From Cymodocea nodosa (lineage: Eukaryota > Streptophyta > Magnoliopsida > Alismatales > Cymodoceaceae): 64,000 nt of DNA. The notes beneath the pieces are model-generated. The model made no database searches. It had not been told where the DNA came from and saw only the letters and a list, made by a program, of their open reading frames with translations. Shown here piece after piece: positions 12,960 through 25,200 of the stretch. The first letter of the stretch is position 1, and every line of letters begins with the position of its first letter. The stretch spans positions 18,731,501 to 18,795,500 of the forward strand of contig CM072339.1 of the NCBI GenBank assembly GCA_036874045.1. Reading direction: 5' to 3'. The position numbers and the translations under genes are program-made.

Positions 12960-13620
12960 TACGGATGCCCAACATACCAAGAAGGAGATTAAATCCATGA
13001 CAACTTGATGAAGAGATCAACAACTTGTTCTTTCCAACAAACGCGATCTTGATGATGACACTCTACTGACAAATATATTTTATTTTTTGCAATGACTTAG
13101 GTTTGCAACGATTTGTAAAGTAGCTTTATTGTCATTGAAGAAAGTAAGCAACATAGTTGACTTCAAAGAAAGGATTCTTAGGAGAGAGAGTAATCCCTAA
13201 ACCTTAAACTCTAAGTAACCATAAATCTATATTCTACTTTAGCAAAATATCTAGAAATGCTTTGTTATTTTTAAGTTTTTCATGAGTCAAGAGATTTACC
13301 TAGTTCGACAATAAACGCCCATTGGTCACTACAAGTAATTTCAAGATTTGTAAGAACCTTCTCTGAAGACATTGTAAGGAACCATCCTCGTAGACCCGGC
13401 CCTTTTTAAGATGGTAGGTAGCGAGTTATGGCCCATTATTTTCACACTAACTTCACCTAACCTGGTATCCCTTCTCTTTTAGTGAAACCCTTAGCAACTA
13501 TTTTAGTCTTAAATCTCTCTATACAGCCATCCATTTCATAAACCCATTTGCATCTTATAGGTCAAGACTCAATCTTTTCCAAATTATTCAATCTAGTTTC
13601 CATAGCTTTCTATCATCCAT
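12960..13620 (-). pseudogene. Decayed Ty1-copia pol fragment (RT and RNase H)
   Basis: Reading the minus strand from 13620, frames with stops and shifts give AM.TRLNNLEK, then CKWVYEMDGCIERFKTKIVA and KGFTK (about 13580-13460). This is the start of the copia reverse-transcriptase domain. From about 13260 downward come LKNNKAFLDILLK and FNDNKATLQIVANLSH (about 13150-13090), the copia RNase H with its DN-KA motif, and then a degraded tail. The YVDD core is missing between them, so the fragment is internally deleted. It may extend upstream to about 14300, but no LTR was identified. Confidence 0.65.
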
Positions 13621-14299
13621 TGTCGCACCTAATTTGATCATAGGTAGCAAGTTCCTTCTTCTATTAAGATAGGGAATATAATCCTTGCATGTTGTGTGTT
13701 GGAAACATCGACAATTAATGGAGATGTATTGATTTAGTGGATACCAAGTGATGTAGTGATTTTCCAAGTTAGGATAGATGTAAATCTCCATATCTCTTGG
13801 AGGATGCAAAAAACTCTCCACGATTATCTCATTCCCTAATTAATCTAATGATTTGTCTATAACCGTTTTGATCATCTATCTATCTATGTAGATTCCATTG
13901 TCTTCACCAAGAACTTGGCCATCTTGGTCAGTGGATTTACTATTGTGAAGCAAGTAACAAGAAAAGGTAGAGTGTTGTGTATCAATGGGGAAAAAAATTG
14001 GTTTCTTGTTGGTTCAATTTGAAAGGGAAGATGGTCAATTTCTATTAAGATGATCTTGTAAAATGCATTTGTGTGCCCTTAACTATATGTCATCCTTGGG
14101 TCTAAAATTAGAGGTATATATTATAACATAGTCAACCAAATAATCTAAGAGCCACATAATTAGAACATAGTCAATGAGGATAGCCTAAGGACTTTTATTT
14201 TTAGTAAACAATTTATGTGGAAAATTGCAATCTAGTTGCTCTCTCCCCAAAGCCTGTTAGGTAGGCCAGAGTAGAATCTGTAACTCCTCCTGGCTATAT

Positions 14300-16156
14300 C
14301 TAACACTTGCAACATCATTTTTCAACTTACAATATATAAGCACTCACAAGTTTGAGAATAAAAGACATCATCATCTTAGCTAACTGCAATAATTCAACGA
14401 GTTAAAGATAGTGATATTCAATTCGTAATTTTCATCAAAATTTGAATACAAAAAACTATTATCATTATCATAAAAACTACAACCAAGCACGTGACACTCA
14501 TTTCTCGAATATCCAATTGATAAAAAAAATTGCAAGTCAACAATAGCGGCTTAGTTGAGCATAGAAAGTGACACTTATAATAACCTTTTTAAAGATTTAC
14601 ATTCTAATGAACACAAAAATTCACCATCATTATCAAGAAAATGATAAGCTAGCTTACAAATTCTACAAAAATTAATTACTCCACTTTGATTGAACTTTTG
14701 GCCGATGAAAAATTGCAAGCCAATAAAATAGCAGTTTAGTTGATTAAAAAAGAGTACTTACAATTTTGTCGATTATTTGAATCTCGTTGAATAAAAAAAT
14801 CACACCATTGGCTCACCCTTCAGAAGCTAATTAAGGCTGCATTTTTTTGCAAGATCACAGGTATTCACTCCTTCAATTCGTAGGCCTCTCTTTTTATTGT
14901 TCCTGAAATTTCATTCAGAGTTTCGAAATAAAAACAACACAAAAAAAAAAAAACTTAAAATTAGCATCACGTTGGTTATTTCAAAAAATAAAGTAGCATT
15001 GTGATTCCTATGTTTTGAGATTGGTTAATTCACATAATTTAATTCGAATCCTTGAATTTAGTTTGAAGCATGCATCTCTCACAAATGAGAATCCCTAAAT
15101 CGTTTGAACATATGTATACACGGGAAAAGAATATTCTTGCTTAATTTAAAGCTCTTACAAATATTCCCAGGGTTAGAATTGAGTACCTTGCAATGGTTGT
15201 TAACCGTCTTAATCATCACAGTAATTACTATGTATCTTGCTCGCTTACAAAACTACGTACACTAGAAATTATAATTGCTCTCGTACTGTATTACCAGAAA
15301 AGTGAACCTGAAGTTAATTCTAATAAAAGATCGGCAGTATCAAAAAATATCTTGCTCTTTACTAATATAAGTTCGGAAAATTCAAGCTAGAATATTGTAC
15401 TAAACCCATGAAATTAAAATATTTTACGCTTCCCCAACTAAAAGCTACGACCTTTTACTCACTGTACGTGGTTCATTAAGAAAATTATGCTGTGGTTTTT
15501 CATATGCCTGCTTAACCCCATTTACTCTCACATTTATTGCATAAAAGGACAGGAGACGGCAACGTGCAAAAGAAGGAACGCTCCTTCCACGTTTTATTAT
15601 TATTTTTTTAAAAAAAAAAAGATGAGGACAAAAAGTTAAAAATCCCAGCGACGGTCAAACTCTTCGTCGTGACAAAATCTTGATCAGAGATGATAATATC
15701 AAGTAAAAAGGTTGGCCTGGTGAGTATCTGGATGCAATATTACCATTGAAACTGTTCAATATTTTTTTGTTAACTGTGATATCTCTTTTAATATTTGATA
15801 CTTTTTTATCAAAGATAGCAGATTTCTCATTCTGATGATATTTCTTTTTCCATTTTCTCTCTCTCTCTCTCTCTCTCGTTTCTCCCTTTTTCTTAAATAA
15901 AATCACTTGATATTTCTTCTTACTCGTCTTTTCTTAAGTTATCTAGAAAATCAAAAATAATATTATTTTTAGTAACGCTCATTTGAATAACAACCATTAG
16001 TATTATCAACTTGTCGACCTAGATAAAGGTGCTAGTAAAGATAAATTAACAAAATATTCATAATTAAAAATTACGAAAGTAAAGACTAGAGAAATAAAGT
16101 AAAAAGTTTAGACTTAGGTGAATCTAGAATTTGAATTATGTTTAATTTTAAATAAA
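14300..16156. other. Gene-free stretch with one internal repeat pair
   Basis: No gene recognised. AAAAATTGCAAGTCAACAAT (about 14525) and AAAAATTGCAAGCCAATAAA (about 14708) start two diverged copies of a segment of about 60 bp. A (CT)8 run lies near 15860-15878. The rest is AT-rich. Confidence 0.4.
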
Positions 16157-16560
16157 TGATATTTGTACATTTGAAATTTTAATTCTAAAAAAAAATAAAA
16201 TTCTGGATTATAACGTAAACAAAAGAATGTGAACTCTCTTCGAGGAAGGTGTGAAATTGAATTTCGTTTCGAAAAATTTTTATATGTCATTTAATTATTG
16301 ATAAATGACATATGAATATTTAATAATATAATTAATTATATTTTAATAATTATTTAATTAAATAATTATATTATATTATTATCTTACATAAATATAAAAT
16401 TTTAATTTTATCAAAATCTATATTATATACAAATACATGAATTTCAATTTTCATCGAATTCTTAAATATACACGAACAACTGTATTTTAAATTTTATTTT
16501 CACCTAATTTTATAAAATTTTAATTCTACATAATTTTAATTTTATGCACACAAATAAACC
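16157..16560 (+). mobile_element. MITE-like element, copy A
   Basis: A stretch of about 404 bp, AT-rich, non-coding, with imperfect terminal inverted repeats: it starts ATATTTGTACATTTGAAATT and ends ATGCACACAAATAAACC. It shares TTCTGGATTATAA...AAAC and other internal blocks with the element at 21197-21656 in reverse orientation. The superfamily is not clear and no target duplication was found. Confidence 0.55.
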
Positions 16561-17108
16561 TTTAAGAATTTGAAAATTAGAAAAACATCGTAGAAAGATA
16601 TACACGAGGAAGTAAGACGTTTGAGAAGAAGATGGAATTTAGTGTAAATTTAGAAAAATTATAAACTTTTTTAAATAAAACTGAAGAAATAATAACTAAA
16701 AAATAAATTTTAAAAGTAAGATATAAAAAGTGTCCTGCAAATTCTTCGGCCTGTTGGACCACCCGCGTAGAAAATTAGATTACTTCGGCTAACAATACAA
16801 TTTAGCGGTGTCAAGTTGACGACTTCGGTATTTTTTTAATAAAAAACTTGGGTGCAGATTCCTGCAGTACATCCGTACGCAATCTTCTCTCCTTGGTTTT
16901 AACCATGGTTGGTATAAAACTATCTCTTCTTCTCTCATCTCTCTCTCTTCATAATGGTATGAAAAAAGCCTTTATCCGGCCAGGAGAGAAGAAAAGGGCG
17001 GAGATCACCGGGAGAAAAGCTAATCCAGTAGTCTACGTGCTTGTTCTTAAGTTGTCAGTTGTGATTCGATTTGCAGAAGCGGTAGAGGGAGAGGAGGAGG
17101 AGGAGGCC
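16561..17108 (+). promoter_or_regulatory. Upstream region and probable 5' UTR of the PIRL gene
   Basis: A CT-rich stretch at about 16920-16950 and a possible 5' UTR intron (GTATGA donor at 16957, TTTGCAG acceptor ending 17076) precede the chosen ATG. Translation can be extended in frame into this region, but the peptide does not look conserved, so the start is placed at 17109. Confidence 0.35.
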
Positions 17109-18406
17109 ATGATGACGATGGAGCGTCGGAAGAGGTTCAGTGTTAACGTAGCGGAGATGAAGAACGTTGAGGACAACAGAGATCATGATCAGAAGAAGCA
17201 GAAGAAGTTGGACCTGAGCGGCTTGTCCCTGGACATCTTCCCAACCTCAACCCTCAATCTGTCGGCGGTGACCGTGCTGGACCTCTCCAACAACAACCTC
17301 AAGGTTCATCCGTCGATCGAGCGTTTAGAAACAGAAAAAGGAATACTAGCTAGCTAGCTACTCCTTGAGCGATGATTAACTTAAATATTTGTCGAAGCTT
17401 GCAAGATAGCTGATGCTTGATTTGCTCTCTGTACGTTCATGATTAATTTGATTAGGTCATACCGGAGTCTCTGACGGCGAGGTTGCTGAACTTGGTGGTC
17501 ATGGATGTGCACTCCAACCAGCTTGAAACCCTCCCCAACTCCCTCGGTTGCCTGTCGAAGCTCAAGGTCCTCAACGTCTCCGGCAATCTCCTCCACACCC
17601 TCCCCAAGACCATCGAGGACTGCAAGTAATTACCGTTAATTAATTAATTTTTCGTGTCTTATATACATATGAGTGTGTAGTTGTATGTGAATATCATGAT
17701 ATACAGGTCTTTGGAGGAGTTGGTTGCCAACTTCAACAAGCTGACGATGCTGCCGGAGACGATGGGGTTCGAGCTCACCAACCTGCAGAAGCTGTTGGTG
17801 AACTCCAACAAGCTGGATTTTCTGCCCTTCTCCACCTCCCACATGACCATGCTCCGACTGCTCGACGCCCGGCTGAACTGCCTCCAGTCCCTGCCGGAAG
17901 GCCTCGAGAACCTCATCCGCCTTGAGGTCCTCAACGTCAGCCAGAACTTCCAGCATCTCCGGTCCATACCCCCCTCCGTCGGCCTCCTCCTATCTCTCAC
18001 CGAGCTCGACATCAGCTACAACTGCATCTCCACCCTCCCCGAATCCCTCGGCTGCCTCATGAAGCTCCAGAAGTTCCACGTCGAGGGGAACCCCCTGGTT
18101 TGCCCCCCCATGGAGGTGTTCGAGCATGGCCTGGACGCCGTGCGCTCATACCTCGGCGACAGGATGAACGGCGCGCACGAGTCGAGGCCCAAGAAGTCGT
18201 CGTGGATAGGGAAGTTCGTCAAGTGCGCCACCTTCAGCGAAGGGATGATGCCCAATGCCGCCGCCATCAGGGCCGAGAGGGACGAGTTCTTGCTCTCCGA
18301 CTACCGCTCCATCGACGGCCATGCTTCCCCAAGGTTCATGAGCATGTTCTCCCCTCGTCGGTTGTTCTCCCCCCGCCGGAGTAAATCCGGTCACCAGACA
18401 AATTAA
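17109..18406 (+). CDS. Plant intracellular Ras-group-related LRR protein (PIRL)
   Basis: Three exons, 17109-17303, 17456-17625 and 17707-18406, join in frame to give 354 residues. Both introns are short (152 and 81 nt) with GT/AG ends. After a basic N-terminus, LRRs run from about residue 36 to 250 with the form LxxLxxLxVSxNxLxxLPxxI, for example [30 protein letters not shown] and [19 protein letters not shown]. There is no signal peptide, membrane segment or kinase, which fits the cytosolic PIRL family related to animal Ras-binding LRR proteins such as SHOC2. A C-terminal tail of about 100 residues has basic SPRR motifs. The length and tail resemble the PIRL6/7/8 branch. The family acts in development including gametophytes; its biochemical role is poorly known. 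The long third exon is much more GC-rich than its surroundings. Starts at 17109 and 17118 are both possible. Confidence 0.88.
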
Positions 18407-19619
18407 TCAATCAGATTTGAGTATATTAATCACCGTGATCATGTATAAACACATCTGTCTTGTCTTGTCTTGTTTGTTTGTGAAAGCACGGCATGTGGGC
18501 ATGCATGGATGGGAGGACCACCATGGCCCTCTCCCCCATGCAAAACAGCTCGCCGATCCAAAGTGGTAGATCCGACAGGGAAGTCTTCATTTCTCTCAAT
18601 TATAATTACAAGGGTTTTGTTATTGTATGGTCTTTATGGGAAGTGTAATTACAACAATATTGGAGGAGCTAGGCGATATATATTTTACGTATAGATAACT
18701 TATCTGTGAAAAATGAAGAGATAAGTCTGAAAGCCTTCACCTTTGACCTTGAAATATGAGGTATGTATGTATGCATATGTATGAGTGGATGTATCACCTA
18801 CCACGTACTCGTGGACCACAAGCATTTTACGTATAGATATAAACAAAACACTTTAGTGGCCCATGATCGTCGTCCTCTATCAGTATGCGCGTTTACATAC
18901 ATTATTGCGCGCTTGAGAAGAAACTAGTCTAGGTACATGCATTTCTTCACAACCTGTCCATAACCAACATCTAATTAGCATGGTTGATCTTTACTTATCA
19001 GATCTACAAGCAAGGAAGGTCTCTTGGATTCAGACTTGAACAACATGCACAGACACTACCAATTTCAAAAATCTTGTACCCATCGGTGAAACAGGGTAAA
19101 AGGCCGTCACGACTTTATCTTCAGAATAAGATGAGTTAGCATGGAGAATATGGCCCATCGCTGGGAATCAACAATCATTGGAGGACATACAACCATATAT
19201 AAGCAGCAGCTGTCGAACTACTACAACTCTTTTTTTTTCATAGCCATATATTTTAAACCGCAGGTGCGAATACGCAACCTAACTAGTGGATGAGTAATCA
19301 TTGATCACCACCAGGGTGAACCTTCAAATTCAACTAAAGCTTTTGATTCCAAGGAAACGAAGTTTCAAAATGTAACAAAATGGTAATAATACATGGTGTA
19401 CTAAATGCCAACCTGACTGTTGTAAGAAAAATTGAACTCTTCAACGCATTGCTCAGAGGGTAGTTTTTGAAGGTATAGTTATCAAGTTACCCAACAGGAC
19501 GGTGTAATCAGTTGCATATTTTATTGTGAATAATGAGATGTTAGATTCAAACTTAGATATAAAATACTATTAGGATGCAAATATGAAGTTGAGGTTAATC
19601 AATTTCATTCTGAAGTTTT
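18407..19619. other. PIRL 3' flank, gene-free
   Basis: Likely 3' UTR at the left, then intergenic sequence. TGTCTTGTCTTGTTTGTTTG repeats occur just after the stop. No further gene recognised. Confidence 0.4.
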
Positions 19620-19910
19620 TCTAGAAATGAATTAATATATCGTTTACAAAAACGGTAGACCAATTTATTTCCACAAGGCTTTGGAATAATTAATCAATAT
19701 ACCGACTATTTATAGAAATGATATACCATTCATTTCCAGGACAGACATTGAAATGAAATCGATATATCATTTACAGAAATGGCATACTGTCATTTTCAAA
19801 ACAAACACTAGAATAAAATTGATATATTATTTATAAGACTGGTACGCCATTCATTTCTAGAAGAAATGCTGGAATGAAATTGATACACCGCTTACAAAAA
19901 TAGTACATTA
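19620..19910. repeat. Degenerate tandem repeat, unit about 61 bp, about 5 copies
   Basis: Units contain GAATGAAATTGATATATCAT, TTACAGAAATGG and CATTCATTTCCAGAACAA-like blocks, recurring near 19625, 19690, 19750, 19812 and 19872. A similar short block (GTATACCGATTTTGATAATC) lies at about 37040. Confidence 0.7.
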
Positions 19911-21196
19911 AAAATATTTCATCTATTATTGAAAATGCACTTTTGGGGGCTTATTATACTAAAATCTATAAGATTTAAACCTATAAATTTTACATATCGA
20001 GAGATACAAATTCCATTATAGAGAATACACTTTTAGGGCTTACAAAGAAGACACTTGGGTTTCAATTGTAGATAGCATGTGATTCAGACTACTTCACATG
20101 GCAAATAGTCATGATAGTTTTGAAACTCTTGGAGGTCTCCAACATGAGAAAAGCAAAACAGGAGGACAAGAGCTACAAGAGGTTGGGATGTCGAGAGGAC
20201 CCAAGCTTCAGGAGGGGAGTTTATGGTTTTCTTCGGATTTCTAGGGAGGCAATGGAAATCACACATCACTCTCCTTTTATACCTCAAAAAGTGATGAAAA
20301 GTAATTCTGCCACTTTCCTTTCCACCAAATAATAGTGTAACATGACAAATTTCATTGAGGAAGCAAATAAAAACAGAAAAAGGGATCTATTGGCACATTG
20401 AAAAGAAAAGATTTAGGTGCTCAAAATCTATCTACATATGATCATATATACAGGAAATCATATGCTCTAGAAAAAACTTGAACAATATGAGAAGGATATT
20501 TTATTGATAAAAAAGAAGAATCTACTTCAACCAATATGGTCTCAGGTGCAACATCTACTCGTGTACCTTGATGGTTCTCGAACTCTACCACCCTAATGTG
20601 CACAAGTTCGAGCCTTCTGACTCGCACACCAGTGATTGAATTCTCACCTCAATACCAAACAAAAAATGGTCTTAGGTAAATCAATTATAACATAAATATC
20701 AAACTTGGAATGGACAAACAACTGATAAGAGCAGCAAGTGTTGGATAGCTGTGCATGAAAGGACAACCACCCCTATCAAGAATGTTTATGGTCAATCCTA
20801 TGTGCTTCAAACTGAGACCATGACAGTATAAGTTTCTTGCTGCATGTAGGGCATCATAACTTTGAATCATGACTTCCAATAACATTGGAACAATTGTCCA
20901 CCATGAAAGAGCCATTTTTTAGAACAATAGTCAATCCAAGTCTTGAATGAAAGTTTTGATAAATTACACTTTATATCCTTGTCAAAATCTCATGATTCTT
21001 GCCTTTTAAGTAAAAACCTATTAGCTCCCATTTTAGGAAGCCTTGCAAACTCGTTATTTACCTTTTTAAAAATGAGCCCAAATTCCTTGTAAGTTCCTAC
21101 AATTCAAATGTGCCATTTTCTACAACTAAACATATAAAAGAAAAGGTTATCATATTAGTTTTGTCAGTAGTTATCTAAATGAACACACATTAAAGA
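19911..21196. other. Gene-free stretch
   Basis: No recognisable coding region. Small frames at 20084-20332 (both strands) and 20442-20915 (minus) lack domains. A direct repeat AAATTCCATTATAGAGAATA / TATTGAAAATGCAC...TTTTGGGGGCTTA-type block surrounds 19930-20040. Confidence 0.35.
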
Positions 21197-21656
21197 TCTA
21201 TTTGTACACTTAAAATTGAAATTTTGTAGAATTGGAATTCTAACAAAATTGAAATTTTATAAAATTAGACAAAAATAGAATTTAAAGTACAGATGTTTAT
21301 GCATATTTAGGAATTCGATAAAAATTAAAATTCAAATATTTATGTATAGTATGGAATTTGATAAAATTAAAATTATATATTTATAAATTTTTAAGTAATT
21401 ATTTAATTAAATAATTTAAGTAATTAATAAAAATATAATTAATTAGTAAATTTATTACAATAATCAATTGACATGTTATATAATTATATTATTAAATGTT
21501 CATATTTCATTTATTAATAATTGAAGAACATACAAGAATTTTTCGAAATAGAATTCAATTTCACATCTCCCTAGATGAGAATTTACATCCTAGTGTTTAT
21601 ATTGTAATCCAGAATTTCATTTCTTTCAGAAATTGAAATTCTAAACGTACAAACAC
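21197..21656 (-). mobile_element. MITE-like element, copy B
   Basis: Starts CTATTTGTACACTTAAAATT; read from its right end on the other strand it starts GTTTGTACGTTTAGAATTTC. It shares the CTGGATTACAATATAAAC block with copy A in opposite orientation. An extra 60 bp to about 21722, ending CCAAGTACACAAACCC, resembles a second terminus. Non-coding. Confidence 0.55.
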
Positions 21657-21722
21657 TCTTTATTTGGAATTGGATGGAATTCAAATTTATTTCCATCTAA
21701 TTCCAAGTACACAAACCCTACC

Positions 21723-22279
21723 TAAATTTCAATCATGATTTTTCAAATAAAAAATTAACAATGAATGTAAAGTAAATGAAATGAAACTATAGCACATAGT
21801 AGATTATCCTTTAAATTAACAATAAGATAATTAAATTTAAAATTTAAAAGTAAGATTAAAAAGATAAAAGATGCATATAGGAGGATATTCTTGTAGAGAG
21901 TAGACACTTGAGAACCTTTGTAACTCGAAGATATTGACAATAACTTTTTCTAAGTAGTCATCAACATAGGTAGTCTTCCCTTGTTTAATAAGTACTTCAC
22001 AAGAAAAGAAATTAAGGTTTAATGCCCAATAAAATCAACAATTTTCAAAATCTTTTTTTTTGAAAGCCCCAAGAAACACATGTTTTAGCTGAAGTTACAA
22101 AGAAATGGAAGTTGACGATCTAAACATATCGAAGAAATACCAATAACATCAAAGGAAACGTCATTTATAAGTAAACTGTTTCCAATTGTGACTTTAATTT
22201 AGACATGTAAAAATAAAGTGCGACACTTTCAAAAGAAAAAATAGAGTGTGAGCAATTAATAACCTCTTGATAACATCAA
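21723..22279. other. 3' flank of the prefoldin gene
   Basis: AT-rich sequence downstream of the prefoldin stop codon; part will be its 3' UTR. No separate gene seen. Confidence 0.4.
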
Positions 22280-25200
22280 TCAAACAGTCATCGATAGTAT
22301 CTCTCGTGCAATACTAGGATTTTGCTGTATCAACTCTCTAATATTGCCCTCCACCTCTGCCAACTGCTTCTCCAAATACTCCCTAGACGTCTGACAGTAA
22401 AAGGGAGTATGACTTTAAATGACACAGAAGAGATTAGGAAGCATGAGAGAGAGAGAGAGAGAGAGAGAGTGAGAGAATAAGGATGCACCTGCAATGAAGA
22501 TAATGCAGATTCACAGTCCTTGAGCTTCTGCTGCTGTTCATTCATCAAGACCGACTTTGTTTCCAAAATAAACCTGACAAATATGCAGCCATGAAAAACG
22601 AGAATACTAAGGCAACTAGGATAACGCAATGCAACATAAAATGGAATGTTCCTGAGATTGGAGGGCAGAATTGAATACGCACAGTTTACCTGCAACAACA
22701 TAAAAAAAGGGATGCTGATTAAACATTGGTCAACTATTTGATAAAACTCTTTTTTAATAGACAAGAAACAGAATATGGTCTAAAGATCCTTTGGTTGAGG
22801 GCATTGACGAACACACTTATCATGATGCCAAGGCACCACATTGGTGGCCTGAGGCAGACGCCCAGATGGTTGAATCTAAATTTTTAGGTGTATATGTATG
22901 CATACACATCCTAGCTCAGATACATCACCCCGAATAGAAGGGAAGATTGATTTGAAATTTTGATCATAATCCAATAGTTATCAACAAAAGCAATCATTCA
23001 TCCATAGTTATGTACAAAAATATCTAGATTCCATTAATGGTTTTTTAGGACGAATTTTTTTCAAATTTGTTTAATTACGTATAAATATGGTATATAAATG
23101 TGGTCCCTGCTTGTCATTTAAAAAAAAAAAATCATTCTCTTGTTTTAAATTTACACGGCATATTTTTAAAATAGTTTCATTAAGTTTGTCTCATTTAATA
23201 TCAATAATGTATTACTAAATCTTTTGTATTTTATACAGATTTAATATTAAAAAATATGTTAGCATAGTTTTTGACAATAAATAGAGTTTCAGAGCTTCAT
23301 CTAGCGTTGCTAGAAAAACATAATAATAATGGTCATCGGTGATTTAATTTTACTGATTTAATCATATAGAATAAGAAATAATATCTGAGAAATTGTTAGC
23401 ATTACTGATTTAAAATACAAATACTATCGATATCTATGTAATATTTTTTGTAAAAAAATCTTCATTAAACCCTGTATCTTCATATCTTGTTGCCTCCTTT
23501 GCAGTTATGCTCTGCATTGAGCCTTAACCTCAAAGCAACAATTTATACAGCACGTGGCAACACTAAATATAAAACTTCTTTGGAGTTGCATCACACACAT
23601 GGAAAGACCTTTAACATCCTAACAAATTGGCTAGCCCATAACAAGAGCCCCGTCCTTTTAATGTTGGTGGTAGTGAGCAAATGTTTCAATTTGTTGTAGG
23701 GAAAAAGATGTGTTAGGAAAAATAATCCCTAACACTCCTTATATTAAATAGAGAATGGTAAATGGATCTTGCAAGATCCATTTACCCATTACAACACTAA
23801 GTGATCCATTTAATACTCCAACACTCCCCCCTCAAGCTGGAGAGAACAAGTTCAACACTCCAAGCTTGTTACAGAGATCATTAAAAGGACCAACACTAAG
23901 AGGCTTAGTGAAAATATCAGCAAGCTGATCTGAGGACTTGGTATAAGGTGTAGAGATTACTCCCATTAGCAGTAGTTGACGGATATAGTGACAGTCCACC
24001 TCTATGTGTTTTGTACGCTCATGGAAAATCTCATTGCTTGCTATGTATATGACAGCTTGGTTGTCACAAAAGAGCGATATTAGAGTTGAAAGCTTTACTC
24101 CAAGCTGGTCTAAAAAATTCTTGATCCATACTACTTCCTTTCCTGCATGAGTCATGCCTCTGTATTCTGATTCTACACTGGATGTAGATATAACATTCTG
24201 CTTCTTGTTGCGCCACGTGACAAGATTGCCTCCAAAGAATGTGTAATAGCTGTCTGTGGATTTCCTGTTACCTCTATCTCCTGCATAACTAGCGTCTGAG
24301 TATGCAATCAGCTCTAGATGATGGTTGTTTGAGTAGATTAGATCCTTTCCTGGATATCTTTTAATATAGGCTAGAACTCAAAGCGCTCCTTGCTAATGCA
24401 CCTATCGAGGATGTTGCAAGAATTAACTAAGGAGACCAACTGCAAAGGAAATGTCGGGCTTGGTAACTGTCAGGTGAATTAACTTGCCAATCAGTCACCT
24501 ATATCGAGTGACATATTCTAGAAGATCTGTATGAGTATCCCAAAAACCTGGATTCTGTTCCATAGGAGTTGTAGCAGGTTTGCAACCCAACATTCCTGTC
24601 TCCTTGAGTATGTCCAGCACGTATTTCCTTTAAGATAAAGCAATCCTATTCTTGGCATAGGAGAACTCTATACCTAGGAAGAAACGTGGGTGTCCCATGT
24701 CACGAAGGGTAAATACCTTTCTCAGCTCCTCCTTGGTGCAAGTGATGCCAGCCTTGTCATCACTGGTAAGCAGAATGTCATCCACATAAGCGGCAAGTAT
24801 CACAATGCCTTGTGAGCTACACTTCATGAAAACAGAGCTATCTACAACACACTTGTTGAATCCCTGAGAAAGAAGCACAGTGCTAAGCTTGGCAAACCAC
24901 GCCCGAAGGCTCTGTTTTAGTCCATATATCGCCTTTTTCAGGTGACATATCTTGTTCGTCTCCCCTTGAGCAACAAACCCAGGAGGTTGCTCCATGAAAA
25001 CCTCCTCCTGTAGGTCACCATAAAGGAAGGTATTGTGAACATCAAGTTGAGTAAGCGACCAGGACCGATTGACACCCAAGGATAACAGCATACTAATGGA
25101 ATTGAGCCGAGCAACTGGAGAGAAGGTGTCACTGTAGTCAATCCCATACGTCTGAGAAAAACCACAAGCCACCAATCTAGCATTGTGACGCTCTACGAAC

